Positions 1 to 10,380 of a stretch of DNA of 64,000 bases are shown here, in pieces. The DNA is from Trogon surrucura (taxonomy: Eukaryota > Chordata > Aves > Trogoniformes > Trogonidae): the NCBI GenBank assembly GCA_020746105.1, contig CM036629.1:9502001-9566000 (forward strand), written 5' to 3'. The notes under the pieces are model-generated. The model saw only the letters and a program-made list of their open reading frames with translations, did not search any database and had not been told where the DNA came from. Position 1 is the stretch's first letter; each line of letters begins with the position of its first letter. Position numbers and translations under genes: made by a program.

Positions 1-3000
1 TGAGAGAACAGCAGGTCTGGAAACTGAACTGTCCTGTCTCACTCTGCAATCTCTTCCACACTAAGAATGGAAAACCTTGAAGATAGAACAGAAGAGGAAA
101 CTTTTTTCACTTTTGTGGCTCTTTCCATTCCTGTGTTTCAACAGAGCAAAATGTGGTCTTCTAAGGCTCTCAGTCAGTTGTGTATGAGTATGCTCAGTTA
201 TTTCAAAATTGAAGGTCAACATAGGACATAATTATTTTATACAATTATTCTATGCTTGATAATTGCCTTTTTGTGTGCAGAGTATAGGAACTAAGAAATC
301 ATCCTCACAAGATTTTTGTATTAAAAGAAAATAAAAAAAAAACAAAATCAGAGATTCAAACTTAATATAGTGACATATTGAATTGGGTGATATCACCAGT
401 TCATTTTTCTCTATTAATAGGCTTCTTGAAAATTAGATTTGATCTGTAATTTCTTATCAACTGGCCCAGTGTAACTTACTGGGTGTAGGTTAGAGGCATC
501 AAAATGCAAAAAGTACTAGAAATCTTTTCTTGGTCTTGTGTCAAAATTTCAGTGTTTCTGTGGATAAAAAAAAAAAAATTACACTCTAGACATTTTTTAC
601 TAGTCCTCATAAATGCAAGCTGGATTCTTTTGTATCTGAAATTGTGCCCTTCAGTAGTGTGAAGAGCCAAGTCTTATGGATTTCATCTTTGGAAGTAGGG
701 AAGTTTTCATTCAACTCTAATTGAATTACAAAATGAAATTTTACAATAAAAAGAAAATCTCCTAGTAATTATTGAATAGGTACAATTCACCAAGTTGTCT
801 CACACTGCTACCTTGTGCACAGGCAAGCCAGATGCTAGAAGACATCCCTATAGATTCCCATAGCTCTGATATAAAGCTACATATAAAAGCTTCATATAAA
901 TATTTTTGCATTGTCATCTGGACTTAGAGCACAAAAACTACCTTTGTTCTCTAAGTCAATACGTCTGTAAGTACTGGAACCTGGTGCCCAACTATGATTT
1001 TCAAAGATCAAGTTTTTCAGAACCTGGTAAGACACTAGAGAAAGGTAGGTCTTGGACCACAGCTACCTTCTTTGAGGAGATAATTACCTTGTAGAAAGTG
1101 AGAGCAAAACACAGTTAATCAGACTGCTTCACCCTTTTGCAATCAGATGCAAATTACTAAAAGACAGTATCAGTTAATCATCATGATTTTTGTTCTGTTA
1201 CACCTTCTTTCATTTTAAGAGGCTGTCAAAGTACACAAAGATCTTGTCCGCCTATGATCTTTCAAGCCAGAGACACAGTTGGGGAAAAGTGAATAACAAA
1301 GAAGTCCTTATACTACAGAAAATGAGGAAGTGTATCCATACCAAAGAAAAAATTCTCATTTGCTAGCTGTTTGGGCACCTCACTTTTTTGACTTGTTTCT
1401 GGTTACAAAACCCTCTGACCAGGAAAAAATAGGAAATTATGTAGCTCTAGTAAATGTACAGCCAACTGGAACTGGCAGAATGGAAGGCAAAAGCTAACTC
1501 TAGATGATCCTGTACAATAGGCTAACAAATAACTGAAGGTGGGATGCTGGTGCAATGACTCCTTCCCCTGAACAACTGGAAATCCTACTCAAGAAGCTAC
1601 TCAGTCACACACACACTTCACAAAGATGGATCTCACACCCAGGTGCGGCACAACCATCTTCAGAGTCAACCCAGACTGTCACAGCTCTACCTGCATAAAA
1701 TGTTAATGCCCTGACCCTTCAGCACATTGCAAATTCAGGAAATGAGGGTTTATATCTTCTGGTAGAAGTTGAGAAGATTTTCTTCAGTTAAATTCATAGT
1801 TCTAGTGTAGACATTGAGATATCACACAAAATATCATGGCAACATCAGAATAAGTGTTTGCAATTCGTGGTTAACTTCAGGGTTGGAAGTTCTGTTGGTT
1901 TTAAATCTAGCAAACATCAGCCTTAGAGCTTCTTCAACAGAGCAAAGCTGTTCAAGGCTTGGTGTTTCTAAACTCTGCAAGGCTATTAGAAACAAAAATA
2001 ACAGGACTCAAAAAGTGACCTTCTATCACTATCAAGTTAAAAATGAAAAAAAAAATGGGGTTGTTTTTACAGCCTAGCAATTAACAAAAAAATTCCAATA
2101 TGACAAGGTGTGGAACCTAAACAGAATCTATCTGCTTCAAGAAAACTAAATATAACAGAGACACCCTCAATGCAAAAGCCTGCTTTAACACTTGTTCTTG
2201 GAGTCCCTGTATGAGCTTGGAATAGAGACAGAAATACCACTAAAGACAAAAATAGAGTTTGACATGCTATTTTAAACAGAATAGGGCCCGATTCTTCAAT
2301 GTGCTTTCTACATAAGTAGTATCAACACTATTCGACACTTGACACAGGAGTGGTCCCAGATCTTCTTACTGAATTTCTTTATAATTTGGTTTCATGGACT
2401 GCTCTTAGTTTTACTCATTTTTTTCCAGCTGCTGTGTAACCCTGTATCTAAGTAATCTAGCATCTCAAATCAATAGTCTTGCTTCTAACTTAGATATCTT
2501 TTGATACATTCTTCAGAACTGTTTGATCTTCACAAATCTGTAATACCTTTGTATGAAAAAGACCCTAGTAATTTTTTACAAGTTGTCAGAAACAAAGTAC
2601 ATTCCCAATGCTTGATCCTTCCCAGCTTTGATCTCCCCAGTAACTTTTATTCTAACATTTTACCTACGCAAAAAAAAAAAAAATACTTATTACTGTTAGC
2701 AAAATTTAACATTGTAAGAGAATAAACGAATGCTAATTGATATTGAACAACAGAAGCTATACTAATACTGTAGTGATGGCTTTACAATCCCCTTTTCCCA
2801 ATAAAATTTAGCTAGACAAAGAAAGAAAGAATCTCACTCAGCTGCACCTGAATCAGGTGAACCAAGATTGGTCAAAGTGTCAGACTTAAATGGTTTTTTT
2901 CTATCTTTTATCTGTTTTCATTTCACATACTGCAAGCTGTTTCATGTGGAAACTGGTTATTACTATACAGCACATCTTACTGTGCCTCAGAATCATCATC

Positions 3001-3152
3001 TCAATTTGAATATTTTGGAATTTATTCAGATTTTAGCAGTGTGTGTAAATTGCTGGTGGGAAGAAGAAAAGATGGAGTCAGTGACAGATCAGAGACAATG
3101 GACACAAACTGAAATCCATGAAATTCCAGTTAAGAAAACAATTTTGTGTGTC
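1..3152. other. Noncoding AT-rich DNA, no gene seen
   Basis: No recognisable gene. Open frames on both strands are below 100 codons and none looks like a known domain. Visible landmarks are short A-tracts (about 341-350, 567-578, 2048-2056 and 2670-2682) and a short CA run near 1609-1616. I read this as intron or intergenic DNA. Confidence 0.7.
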
Positions 3153-3360
3153 TTACCGTGAGGATTGATAAAAACTGGAACAAATTATCCAGAATGGTTG
3201 TGGAGTCTCCATTACTGGACCCATTCAAAATTCAACTGGACACATTCCTGAGGAAACTGCTCTACCACACCCTGCTTTTAGCAGGTGGGTTGGACCCCAG
3301 TGGCCTCTTCCAACCTCAAGTACTTTACAGTTTTACTGTTTTGTGATTCTGTAATTCTAG
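3153..3360 (+). mobile_element. CR1 LINE fragment, diverged 3' end
   Basis: This is a diverged copy of the last ~210 bp of a CR1 retrotransposon. It shows the C-terminal ORF2 signature (an HWNRLP-like block degraded to KNWNKLS, then VVESPLLDPFK, then TFLRKLL), followed by the GGTTGGACCCC and CCTCTTCCAACCT landmarks. It ends in a weak CR1 tail with TTGTGATTCTGTAATTCTAG. It is 5'-truncated, and several substitutions and small changes mark it as older than the copies at 4.46 and 49.3 kb. A 66-codon frame crosses it but is only the LINE remnant, not a host gene. Confidence 0.85.
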
Positions 3361-4454
3361 GATTAAATGAATAATTACAGTAATTTCTGTATAATAAGAA
3401 CTTGACATAGATTTAACTAATATAAAAACAGCCTTAGAGAATACGAAAAGAGTATTAGAACTCACTTAGCACTGTGGCACATACCAGCTGAGGCTAACAT
3501 TTCTTTTAAGCATTGCTTTGGTAAATTTCTCCTCCTCACAAAATACAGCTTTGTTCTAAAAAAGAAATGCCAGAGAAGCAAATATTCCATATTCAGATAT
3601 CAGATTAGTTTATCAGCCACAGAAATCAGTATTTGCATTTTCTTATTGTGAAACTGTTGCTCAGCACTTGATCAACATTGCAGTAAGAATTTGCTTCTTG
3701 CTGGTTTAAGTGAAACAGTTTTCAGTAACTAATGATATCACTCATAATTTTATTTTTCTTTGAAAAAAGGCGGGAAGAAACATTAAAACAAGAGTTCAAA
3801 CTGTTTTCACTTGTAAGGAAAAACAACCTCATGGCCCTTTTCTTTGGAAACTACTTCGGAGAAAAATTTCTTAAACTGTAGATCCCCCACCTGGAGCATC
3901 GTAGTAGACCCAAGCTGCAGATCTGGCATCTTAGAGATATGAAGCACTTGCCAGATCCTACTCCAGGCCCAGTCTTATTGACTTCCCACAAGCCTCTGCA
4001 CTTCACTACACGACACTGCCATGCAGTGACAGTGTCATTGCTCTTTACCTCTCAGCAGTCAGTCAGCAGCCACCCATCTGCTTCTGTACACACGATCATG
4101 CCAGAACAACAGGATGAAACCAAAAGCAAGTTAGAATAAAAGAGAGGGTGACAGGAACATGAAAAAAAAAAAATCTCAAAGCCAGTATTCATGGAAAAAA
4201 AAACACAAAGTAGAGGAAAAAAAAAAGTAGTATCCATTCTAGGGGAGCCTTTTGAGATCGAAGAGTCAAATAAGAGATAGTAAAGACATGAATAACATGC
4301 GACACTGCTAAATGGATGGTCACCAAAAATTGGAAAAGAAGGATAGAACACACAGATCTGTTGGAATAGTTTGTTCCACTCCATTCTGCTTTTTTCCTCA
4401 AATTCCAGAATATAAATATAGTAAGCACAAAAGACTTGGAGTCAAAAAGACACG
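3361..4454. other. Noncoding spacer between two CR1 copies
   Basis: No gene recognised. The right half carries several A-tracts (about 4160-4230). Minus-strand frames of about 80-110 codons here are built largely from these tracts (poly-F and poly-K) and are rejected. Confidence 0.6.
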
Positions 4455-4912
4455 GTTATCAGCACAGGGCAACTAGGATGATTAAGGGAGTGGAGCATCT
4501 CCCTTATGCGAAAAGGCTGAGGGAGTTGGGGCTCTTTAGTTTGGAGAAGAGGAGACTGAGGGGTGACCTTATTAATGTTTACAAATATATCAAGGGTGAG
4601 TGTCACGAGGATGGAGCCAGGCTCTTCTCGGTGACAACCAGTGATAGGACAAGGGGTAATGGGCTGAAACTGGAACATAAGAGGTTCCGCTTAAACTCGA
4701 GAAGAAACTTCTTCTCAGTGAGGGTGACGGAGCACTGGAACAGGCTGCCCAGAGAGGCTGTGGAGTCTCCTTCTCTGGAGACATTCAAGACCTGCCTGGA
4801 CACGTTCCTATGTAGCATAATCTAGGCGTTCCTGCTCTGGCAGGGGGATTGGACTTGACGATCTTTCGAGGTCCCTTCCAATCCCTAACATTCTATGATT
4901 CTATGATTCTAT
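4455..4912 (+). mobile_element. CR1 LINE, 5'-truncated 3' end with open ORF2 C-terminus
   Basis: This is a retrotransposon of the CR1 (chicken repeat 1) non-LTR family, truncated at its 5' side as is usual for CR1. The reading frame of the ORF2 (endonuclease/reverse transcriptase) C-terminus stays open to a stop near 4823. Visible landmarks in order are [64 protein letters not shown] and LDTFLC. The 3'UTR follows with TTGGACTTGACGATCTTTCGAGGTCCCTTCCAA, broken here only as a landmark, and the element ends in direct ATTCTATG repeats at about 4890-4912. No poly(A) or target duplication is expected for CR1. It cannot be autonomous because the catalytic RT domain is absent. Confidence 0.96.
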
Positions 4913-4949
4913 CTCTATCAGACCCAAGGAAAGGGGGAAAATTACTAAA

Positions 4950-4975
4950 ATATATACACACACACATATATATAA
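4950..4975. repeat. TA/CA dinucleotide microsatellite
   Basis: A short compound dinucleotide tract of TATA, then ACACACACAC, then ATATATATA. It lies about 40 bp downstream of the CR1 tail and is likely length-variable. Confidence 0.85.
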
Positions 4976-5937
4976 AATGTGCACTGTATGAAATTCTGCA
5001 TCTTCTGACAAGTTTCAATCACAGAAAGTGTACGCAATTATCCACCTTGTCTGTTGGACAAATGGCTTCCAAAGGTGAAAGGGCTGAGTTCAAAGCTAAG
5101 CACAGAAACATACAAGAACTCAAAACAGCTTATAAAAGTTCTCTCTCCCTCTAGCTCCCATGCATTTCCAGTGCCACTTTTCAGCAACCAACATATTTTT
5201 GCACGTGGATAACTGTGCTATAGAACTTCCCTCAAAGATTAGCTTTTCCAGAAAGGCATCTACACACAATGACATTTCTGCTTTTTGTACAAAGCATTTA
5301 ATATTAATTGTAAATTTATTCTAATCCAAAGTAATTTTGGAAGACTGATCCTGAAGTCCAGTGTACCTAGCTCAGCACAGCATTCTGCAGCTTAACTCCA
5401 TGAAGTGAAACATTTTGGCTAGGAAAAAGAACTGGCCCGTATTAGACTGATCCTGAAACTTTATGTATGTTGAAGAATGTTTTTGGCACAAGATTTATCT
5501 GTAGGTAGAAGATGCCATACAGGTGTAAAGTATTATATCACCATTAGAGAGGTATTCTACTGACCCAATGACAAAATAAAAATATTTTGGAGTTTAAAAT
5601 AATCAGGAAGTTAACCTTTTTTATTCTGCTCCCTGTTCTCTCTGTTAACAGGTTTTAACACACCTCAAGAAACCTGCTGCAATGCATTATGTAAATGACT
5701 TAATAGAGAACACACTTAAAGCTGCCAAAAAAAAAACACCCTGAAAATATCCCAAGACTGAATGTTCCCACATTTTCCCATGTGATGGAAGCACATCATC
5801 ATGTTGTAAAACTACTGATTACTGTGTTTTACTGAGGTGCTTGGAATTTGATTTTGAAGACCACACACAGAATCTCTTATGCTACCATTAGTAGACTGTG
5901 ATCTTCCATCTGATATATAACATAGAGCACATACATA
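4976..5937. other. Noncoding spacer
   Basis: No gene or recognisable repeat. There are ordinary AT-rich sequence, an A-tract near 5728-5737 and only short frames. Confidence 0.6.
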
Positions 5938-6127
5938 TCACAGAATCACAGAATGTCAGGGGTTGGAAGGGACCTTAAAGATCATCTAGTCCAACCCCCT
6001 GCCAGAGCAGGATCACCTACAGTAGAGCGCACAGGAACACGTCCAGGCGGGTTTTGAATGTCTCCAAAGAAGGAGATTCCACAACCTCCCCGGGCATCCT
6101 GTGCCAGTGCTCTGTTACCCTCACCAT
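5938..6127 (-). mobile_element. CR1 LINE 3' end, reverse orientation
   Basis: On the plus strand this begins with the reverse complement of the CR1 tail (TCACAGAATCACAGAATG). It continues through the antisense 3'UTR (GGTTGGAAGGGACCTT, AGATCATCTAGTCCAACCCC) into the antisense ORF2 C-terminus, whose encoded signature on the minus strand is [35 protein letters not shown], visible in parts. It is 5'-truncated at about 6127 and well preserved. It is opposite in orientation to the neighbours at 4.46 and 10.18 kb. Confidence 0.95.
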
Positions 6128-9100
6128 GATATCAGTAATGGTCTGGGTACAACATGGGATCCTAGTGATGATCAGTCCCTCATCTTTGCTGATGCTGCTA
6201 AATGCTCTTTTGTGTACAGTTTTATGTCTCACCTAAACTCTGCCTTTGCTTTTGCTGCTGCTATTACAGGTGTTTGCTGCTGAGAGATGCTCGTCTCCTG
6301 TCTGGTCTAAAAACAGCTCTACGCAGTAATTTGGCACTTGCTTAATACTCGGCTGGTAAAGAACCCCGGCAGTCTGTTTGCCTAGTTGCAGTTTGTACAC
6401 TTGAAAAGAAAACATGAAGTTAAAGTAGTACACTGTCATGCACATGGCAAGTGCAAATGCAAGTTCTGGTCTGACTCTAGGAGGTGACTTGGAAAGTAAA
6501 AGACAAAGAGCGACAGCAGCAATGAGCAGTATAGATATTTCTCTCCAGGCAAGCCTGCCTATTTGAGGCAAGAGGATTTACGTTCTGGATTATTGCAGGC
6601 TTGCTTTTATATATACGTTATCATTAGGACATAATTTTGTGTGCCTGAATGAAATTAACTGACCTTCCCCCCCAAAGTCAAAATTCTAGAGGCAATCTAA
6701 AAAAACAAGTTTCCAACACTAAAATATCTTGATTGGCTCTTGTAATTATTTGTGGTGTCTGGCTATGCCCAGCCTGTTTGCTGCTGGAGACTGCATTTTG
6801 CTTCCCTTTCAGAGTCCTTTCTGACAAACATTCTCTCTAAACTGCAGAGCATTCTTGCCTTCTCTCCCATTGCTTTTCTCCAGGTTGACCTAAAATCCAT
6901 AGAAGTTGACAAGAAAAAGTTTTGCACAGAACACAGTACTAATAGAGCAGGCTGACAAACTTTGATCATCCATTTAAATGGAGCACCAAGGAACAAAGAT
7001 ATGGCTACTTCTCAAGACAAAGCAATTTTTCAAGAGTGAATTCCAAGCAGGCGGTAACTAAGCAACAGCTCACCTGTATAGGGACTTTGATCACTTGACA
7101 AAGCAGATCAGAGCAACACAAGGGAAAGAGGACTAGAGATTACCAGTTTAAAAAAAAGGGTCTTTTCTTGGCCTATCTGAGAGAAAGATGGAAAACAGAC
7201 GAAGAGATGCTGCAAAAAGTAGCCTGATGGTTTGAAGAAGAGAGTAGCTGAAGAAAACTCATGAACATTTCAGTAACCATGTTCAACACTTTGAACAGCT
7301 TATTTTACTTCAATAGCTCTGTTGGTTCACGCAATGAAGGGGGAGTGGAGAGGAACAGTGCCTCTTCCTAACTCCAGGCTTGAAATACAGCCTTTTTCTG
7401 CCCTTGGCTCATGCAGTACCCATGTGGAGAGAGACCTTGGCCAGTGAGGAAGAAAATGATGGACATACAGAACTTTAGAGGACTTGCAGGGACAAATAGC
7501 AGCAAAGCTGGGGAGACAGTTGCTGAAGCCTAGGGTAGAAGCTATTTCAGGTTGCAGTGACTAGGAGCACATACAGAGTTTATAAGCATGAAATTGACTC
7601 AAGGATAAAGAAAAGAATATTAGGAGATAAGAAGTAGAAATCAATTAATAGATAGGAGACGAGAGGTATATGTCCAGAATATCTATGGCAGTCGCTGATC
7701 ACAAATACTGGAGACAGGCAATAAATAAATGAAAAAAACAGATGGCAGGCCAAAAGAACAATATAATAATTTTTAAATACCTTATGATTCCATTGATTAT
7801 AAAGTTCAGTTTCACCTCTTGAGGCTGACAAAACTATAAGTATGTGTCATCATCTTATTACTCCTCTATGTGCATATTGCAGAATGTTCTAATGCTGCCT
7901 CCCATATTAATTAAAACTGGTTTTGCCTTCAAGGGGAGATGAAAATTGGGCATGACACAAGATTCAGGCCTGGATTTGTATATATTTTTTTGTGAGAAGA
8001 ACCTGTAGTGGCCTCACAGACAGGAAATAAGTTATGGAACTATAAGGTCAGTAATCAGACTAGTACCTCTTTTTGTGAGGAACCTTGCTATCTTTTCTAG
8101 TGCTTAAAGTCGCTACACTCCTGAGGGAAAAGAGAGGAGAACATTTTAATTAAAAATGAACAAAACTTTTAAAGCCATTTTTGCAATTTCATTATTCCTA
8201 AAGAAAAGAGATACTAAAATATTATTAACATCCCTTAAAATATTTATTAAGGGAGATTTAAATTAGCTGTCTCAGTCCAGCACTATCAGAATGATTCATT
8301 TTTTTTTGGTATATCCAAGGTAAGGACTAAAATAATATTAGAATAACAGCAAGAGCACTGATAACGCAACTGAGTTTTAGAGGCTCTGGTGAAGAGATTA
8401 TTTTCCTTAATAATTGGTAATCATTAAACTACCGAGTTTCGTTTTATTAAATCCAGAGTCCACTCAAGATCCTGGAGATCCTGAACTGCTGCTTTTTCTC
8501 TGTGAGTGAAGAACTGCTGCAAATGACAATGATACAGCATAAAATGTCATATGTGTGGGGAGTACAATTAAAGATTTTCTCTCTGTATTTGTTTGAAGAC
8601 TGACAGCTCAGCCAATAGGGCAGTCAGGTTTACATAGTTTTCTGTAAGCTCATTGACAGTTCTCCCTGTGAAATTCTCTTCCTGGCTCTCTTCTTCAGGT
8701 AAAACCCTTCTGAACCTTTGTCAGACAGCTCTTTCAAGAGCAAACAGGATGGGGAGTCCCACCACGAGCAGCTATGAAGTCTCATTAAAAAAAAAAAAAA
8801 AGAAAAAGAAAAAAAAAAGGTCTTCACACTCTGTTGTCCTTGTTCTGTATTATAATGATGGTTTGCCACAAAGTGCAAAGAAAAGTTATTCTAATGAACA
8901 GGGGAGAGCCAGAGCTACACTAAGGCATGATTAATGAGCTGAAGTCGTTCATGAAGTCATTTTACATGTCTGGCTGGTGACCTTTGAATTTGAAGAATTT
9001 TATTGCATGTAAAATATAATAGGAGAAATTATTTGGTTAGCACACAATGAATTCATGGTTTAACAAAGGGATTTGGAATGGGTTATGGTCCAGGAGAAAA

Positions 9101-9265
9101 GGCAATTCTGACAAAAAACACATTACTTCTTACCTGTCTCTCCTTTTTCATCCTTCTTTGATACAAATGCAACTGAGGGCCCAGTTCTGTATCATGAGCT
9201 CACCCACAGCTATGAGCATTTGCTGATAAGCCAATATCAGATTGAATTCCCTTCCCGTGGCAAGA
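6128..9265. other. Noncoding DNA with one unrecognised minus-strand frame
   Basis: No known gene. The minus strand holds a 112-codon frame (6571 to 6233, starting at TTG rather than ATG) next to the CR1 copy. It has two hydrophobic stretches but matches no family I recognise. It ends in TAG directly before a GTGAGA donor-like sequence, so it does not make a sensible exon. Other frames are under 95 codons. An A/G tract lies at 8787-8818. Confidence 0.5.
8787..8818. repeat. A-rich homopolymer tract
   Basis: A run of A15, G, A5, G, A10. Frames crossing it (poly-Lys on one strand, poly-Phe on the other) are artefacts. It could be a degraded retroposon tail, but no element body is recognisable to its left. 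Confidence 0.9.
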
Positions 9266-9339
9266 CCAATGGTTTAACAGTTGGACATCATGATCTTAGA
9301 GGTCTTTTCCAACCTAAACAATTCTACGATTCTATGACC
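9266..9339 (+). mobile_element. CR1 LINE tail fragment
   Basis: About 74 bp of a CR1 3'UTR: a TGGTTTAACAGTTGGAC block, GATCTTAGAGGTCTTTTCCA, CCTAAACAATTC and the terminal ATTCTACGATTCTATGA tail. The GAGGTCTTTTCCAACCTAAA form suggests a different, older CR1 subfamily from the copies with GAGGTCCCTTCCAA. It is very strongly 5'-truncated. Confidence 0.8.
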
Positions 9340-10177
9340 AGAGGAACTAGATAGCATATGAGATGGTTACCAGACGACACAGGAAAAAATTAAGATTTTC
9401 TCTTCAGAGGACTAAACTCCATTCATCAGATGCTTTCAGAGGGCCCACTGCTTTGAGAGCCCAGCCCATGTCTCAGTGACCCACACTGTCAGAAGCAGCC
9501 AGCAACCCCTCTTCATCATGCAAGGTGCAGTCAAGTAGAGGCTGAGGCTCAGACTGAAAAATGACTTGTACAGAAAGAACTGGAACGACTTACACTTCGT
9601 CCAAACACAGTTAGGATTGTCCCAGTGTCACTAAGGTATCTGAGAACCATAACTCTCATAAGTCTAGAGAAAGCCAATAAAAGCACAAACCATTAGCCTC
9701 CTACTTGGCCACTTTCATATATGTCACGTTGGGTCTGCTTTTGAACAGAGGAAATAGGGTTCAGGAGTCTTTGTTAGTGTTTCAGAAAATTTTCTGCCTG
9801 TCAATTCCTTTTTCTGGCCCTGTTTCTCAGCATGTGGGGTGCACCTATTGGCTGTAGAAAGCATAATGAAGCATAAAACATTTCCCACATGGAGTTGCTT
9901 TCCCTGGTGTTTCCTGTTTCCTGATTGAATGAGGTGCCAGCTGGTGATAGGAACACCCTATACGTGTGGCTCTATAAGAAATCATCTATTCTCTTTCACA
10001 CTGCTGCTTCCAGTGTGAGGTAAAAACAGAAAATCTACGCGCTCTAGCATCCTCAAGAAGGAAGGAGACGACAGAAGCTAAAAATACAGTTAACCTAGTT
10101 TAAAAATACAATATTGCCTTAACAATGTGCATGAAAAGGAACTATGTGCCTGTGTTAAGTGTTTTCTGACTACACAG
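9340..10177. other. Noncoding spacer
   Basis: No gene recognised. Around 9840-10010 there are promoter-like words (CTATTGGCTG, then CTATAAGAAA about 120 bp later) in slightly higher GC, but nothing coding follows and no repeat family is recognised, so they are not called. Confidence 0.5.
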
Positions 10178-10380
10178 GAAGCTCCACCTCAACGCCAGGA
10201 GAAACATCTTTACTTTGAGGGTGATGGAGCACTGGCACAGGCTGCACAGAAAGGTTATGGAGTTTTCTTCTCCGAAGACTTTCAGAACCCTCCTGGATGT
10301 GTTCTCCTGTGTGGCTGCCCTAGGGGATCCTGCTGTGGCAGGTGGGTCCCTTTCAACCCCTAACATTCTATGATTCTGAT
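10178..10380 (+). mobile_element. CR1 LINE 3' end with internal 3'UTR deletion
   Basis: This is a CR1 fragment starting in the ORF2 C-terminal region (CGCCAGGAGAAACATCTTTAC, GGAGCACTGGCACAGGCTGC). It continues through GATCCTGCTGTGGCAGGTGG and ends at CCTAACATTCTATGATTCT. Compared with the copy at 49.3 kb it lacks the TTGGACTAGATGATCTTTGA stretch: sequence passes directly from GGTGGGT to CCCTTTCAACC. The coding part carries frameshifts, so no frame matches the CR1 protein throughout. Confidence 0.93.

Noticed and set aside
4052..4428. Phe/Ser-rich minus-strand frames of 79 and 110 codons
   Set aside because: They are driven by A-tracts on the plus strand that read as poly-Phe.
4436..4825. 129-codon plus-strand frame
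   Set aside because: It is the C-terminal remnant of CR1 ORF2, not a host gene. It is recorded as a mobile element.
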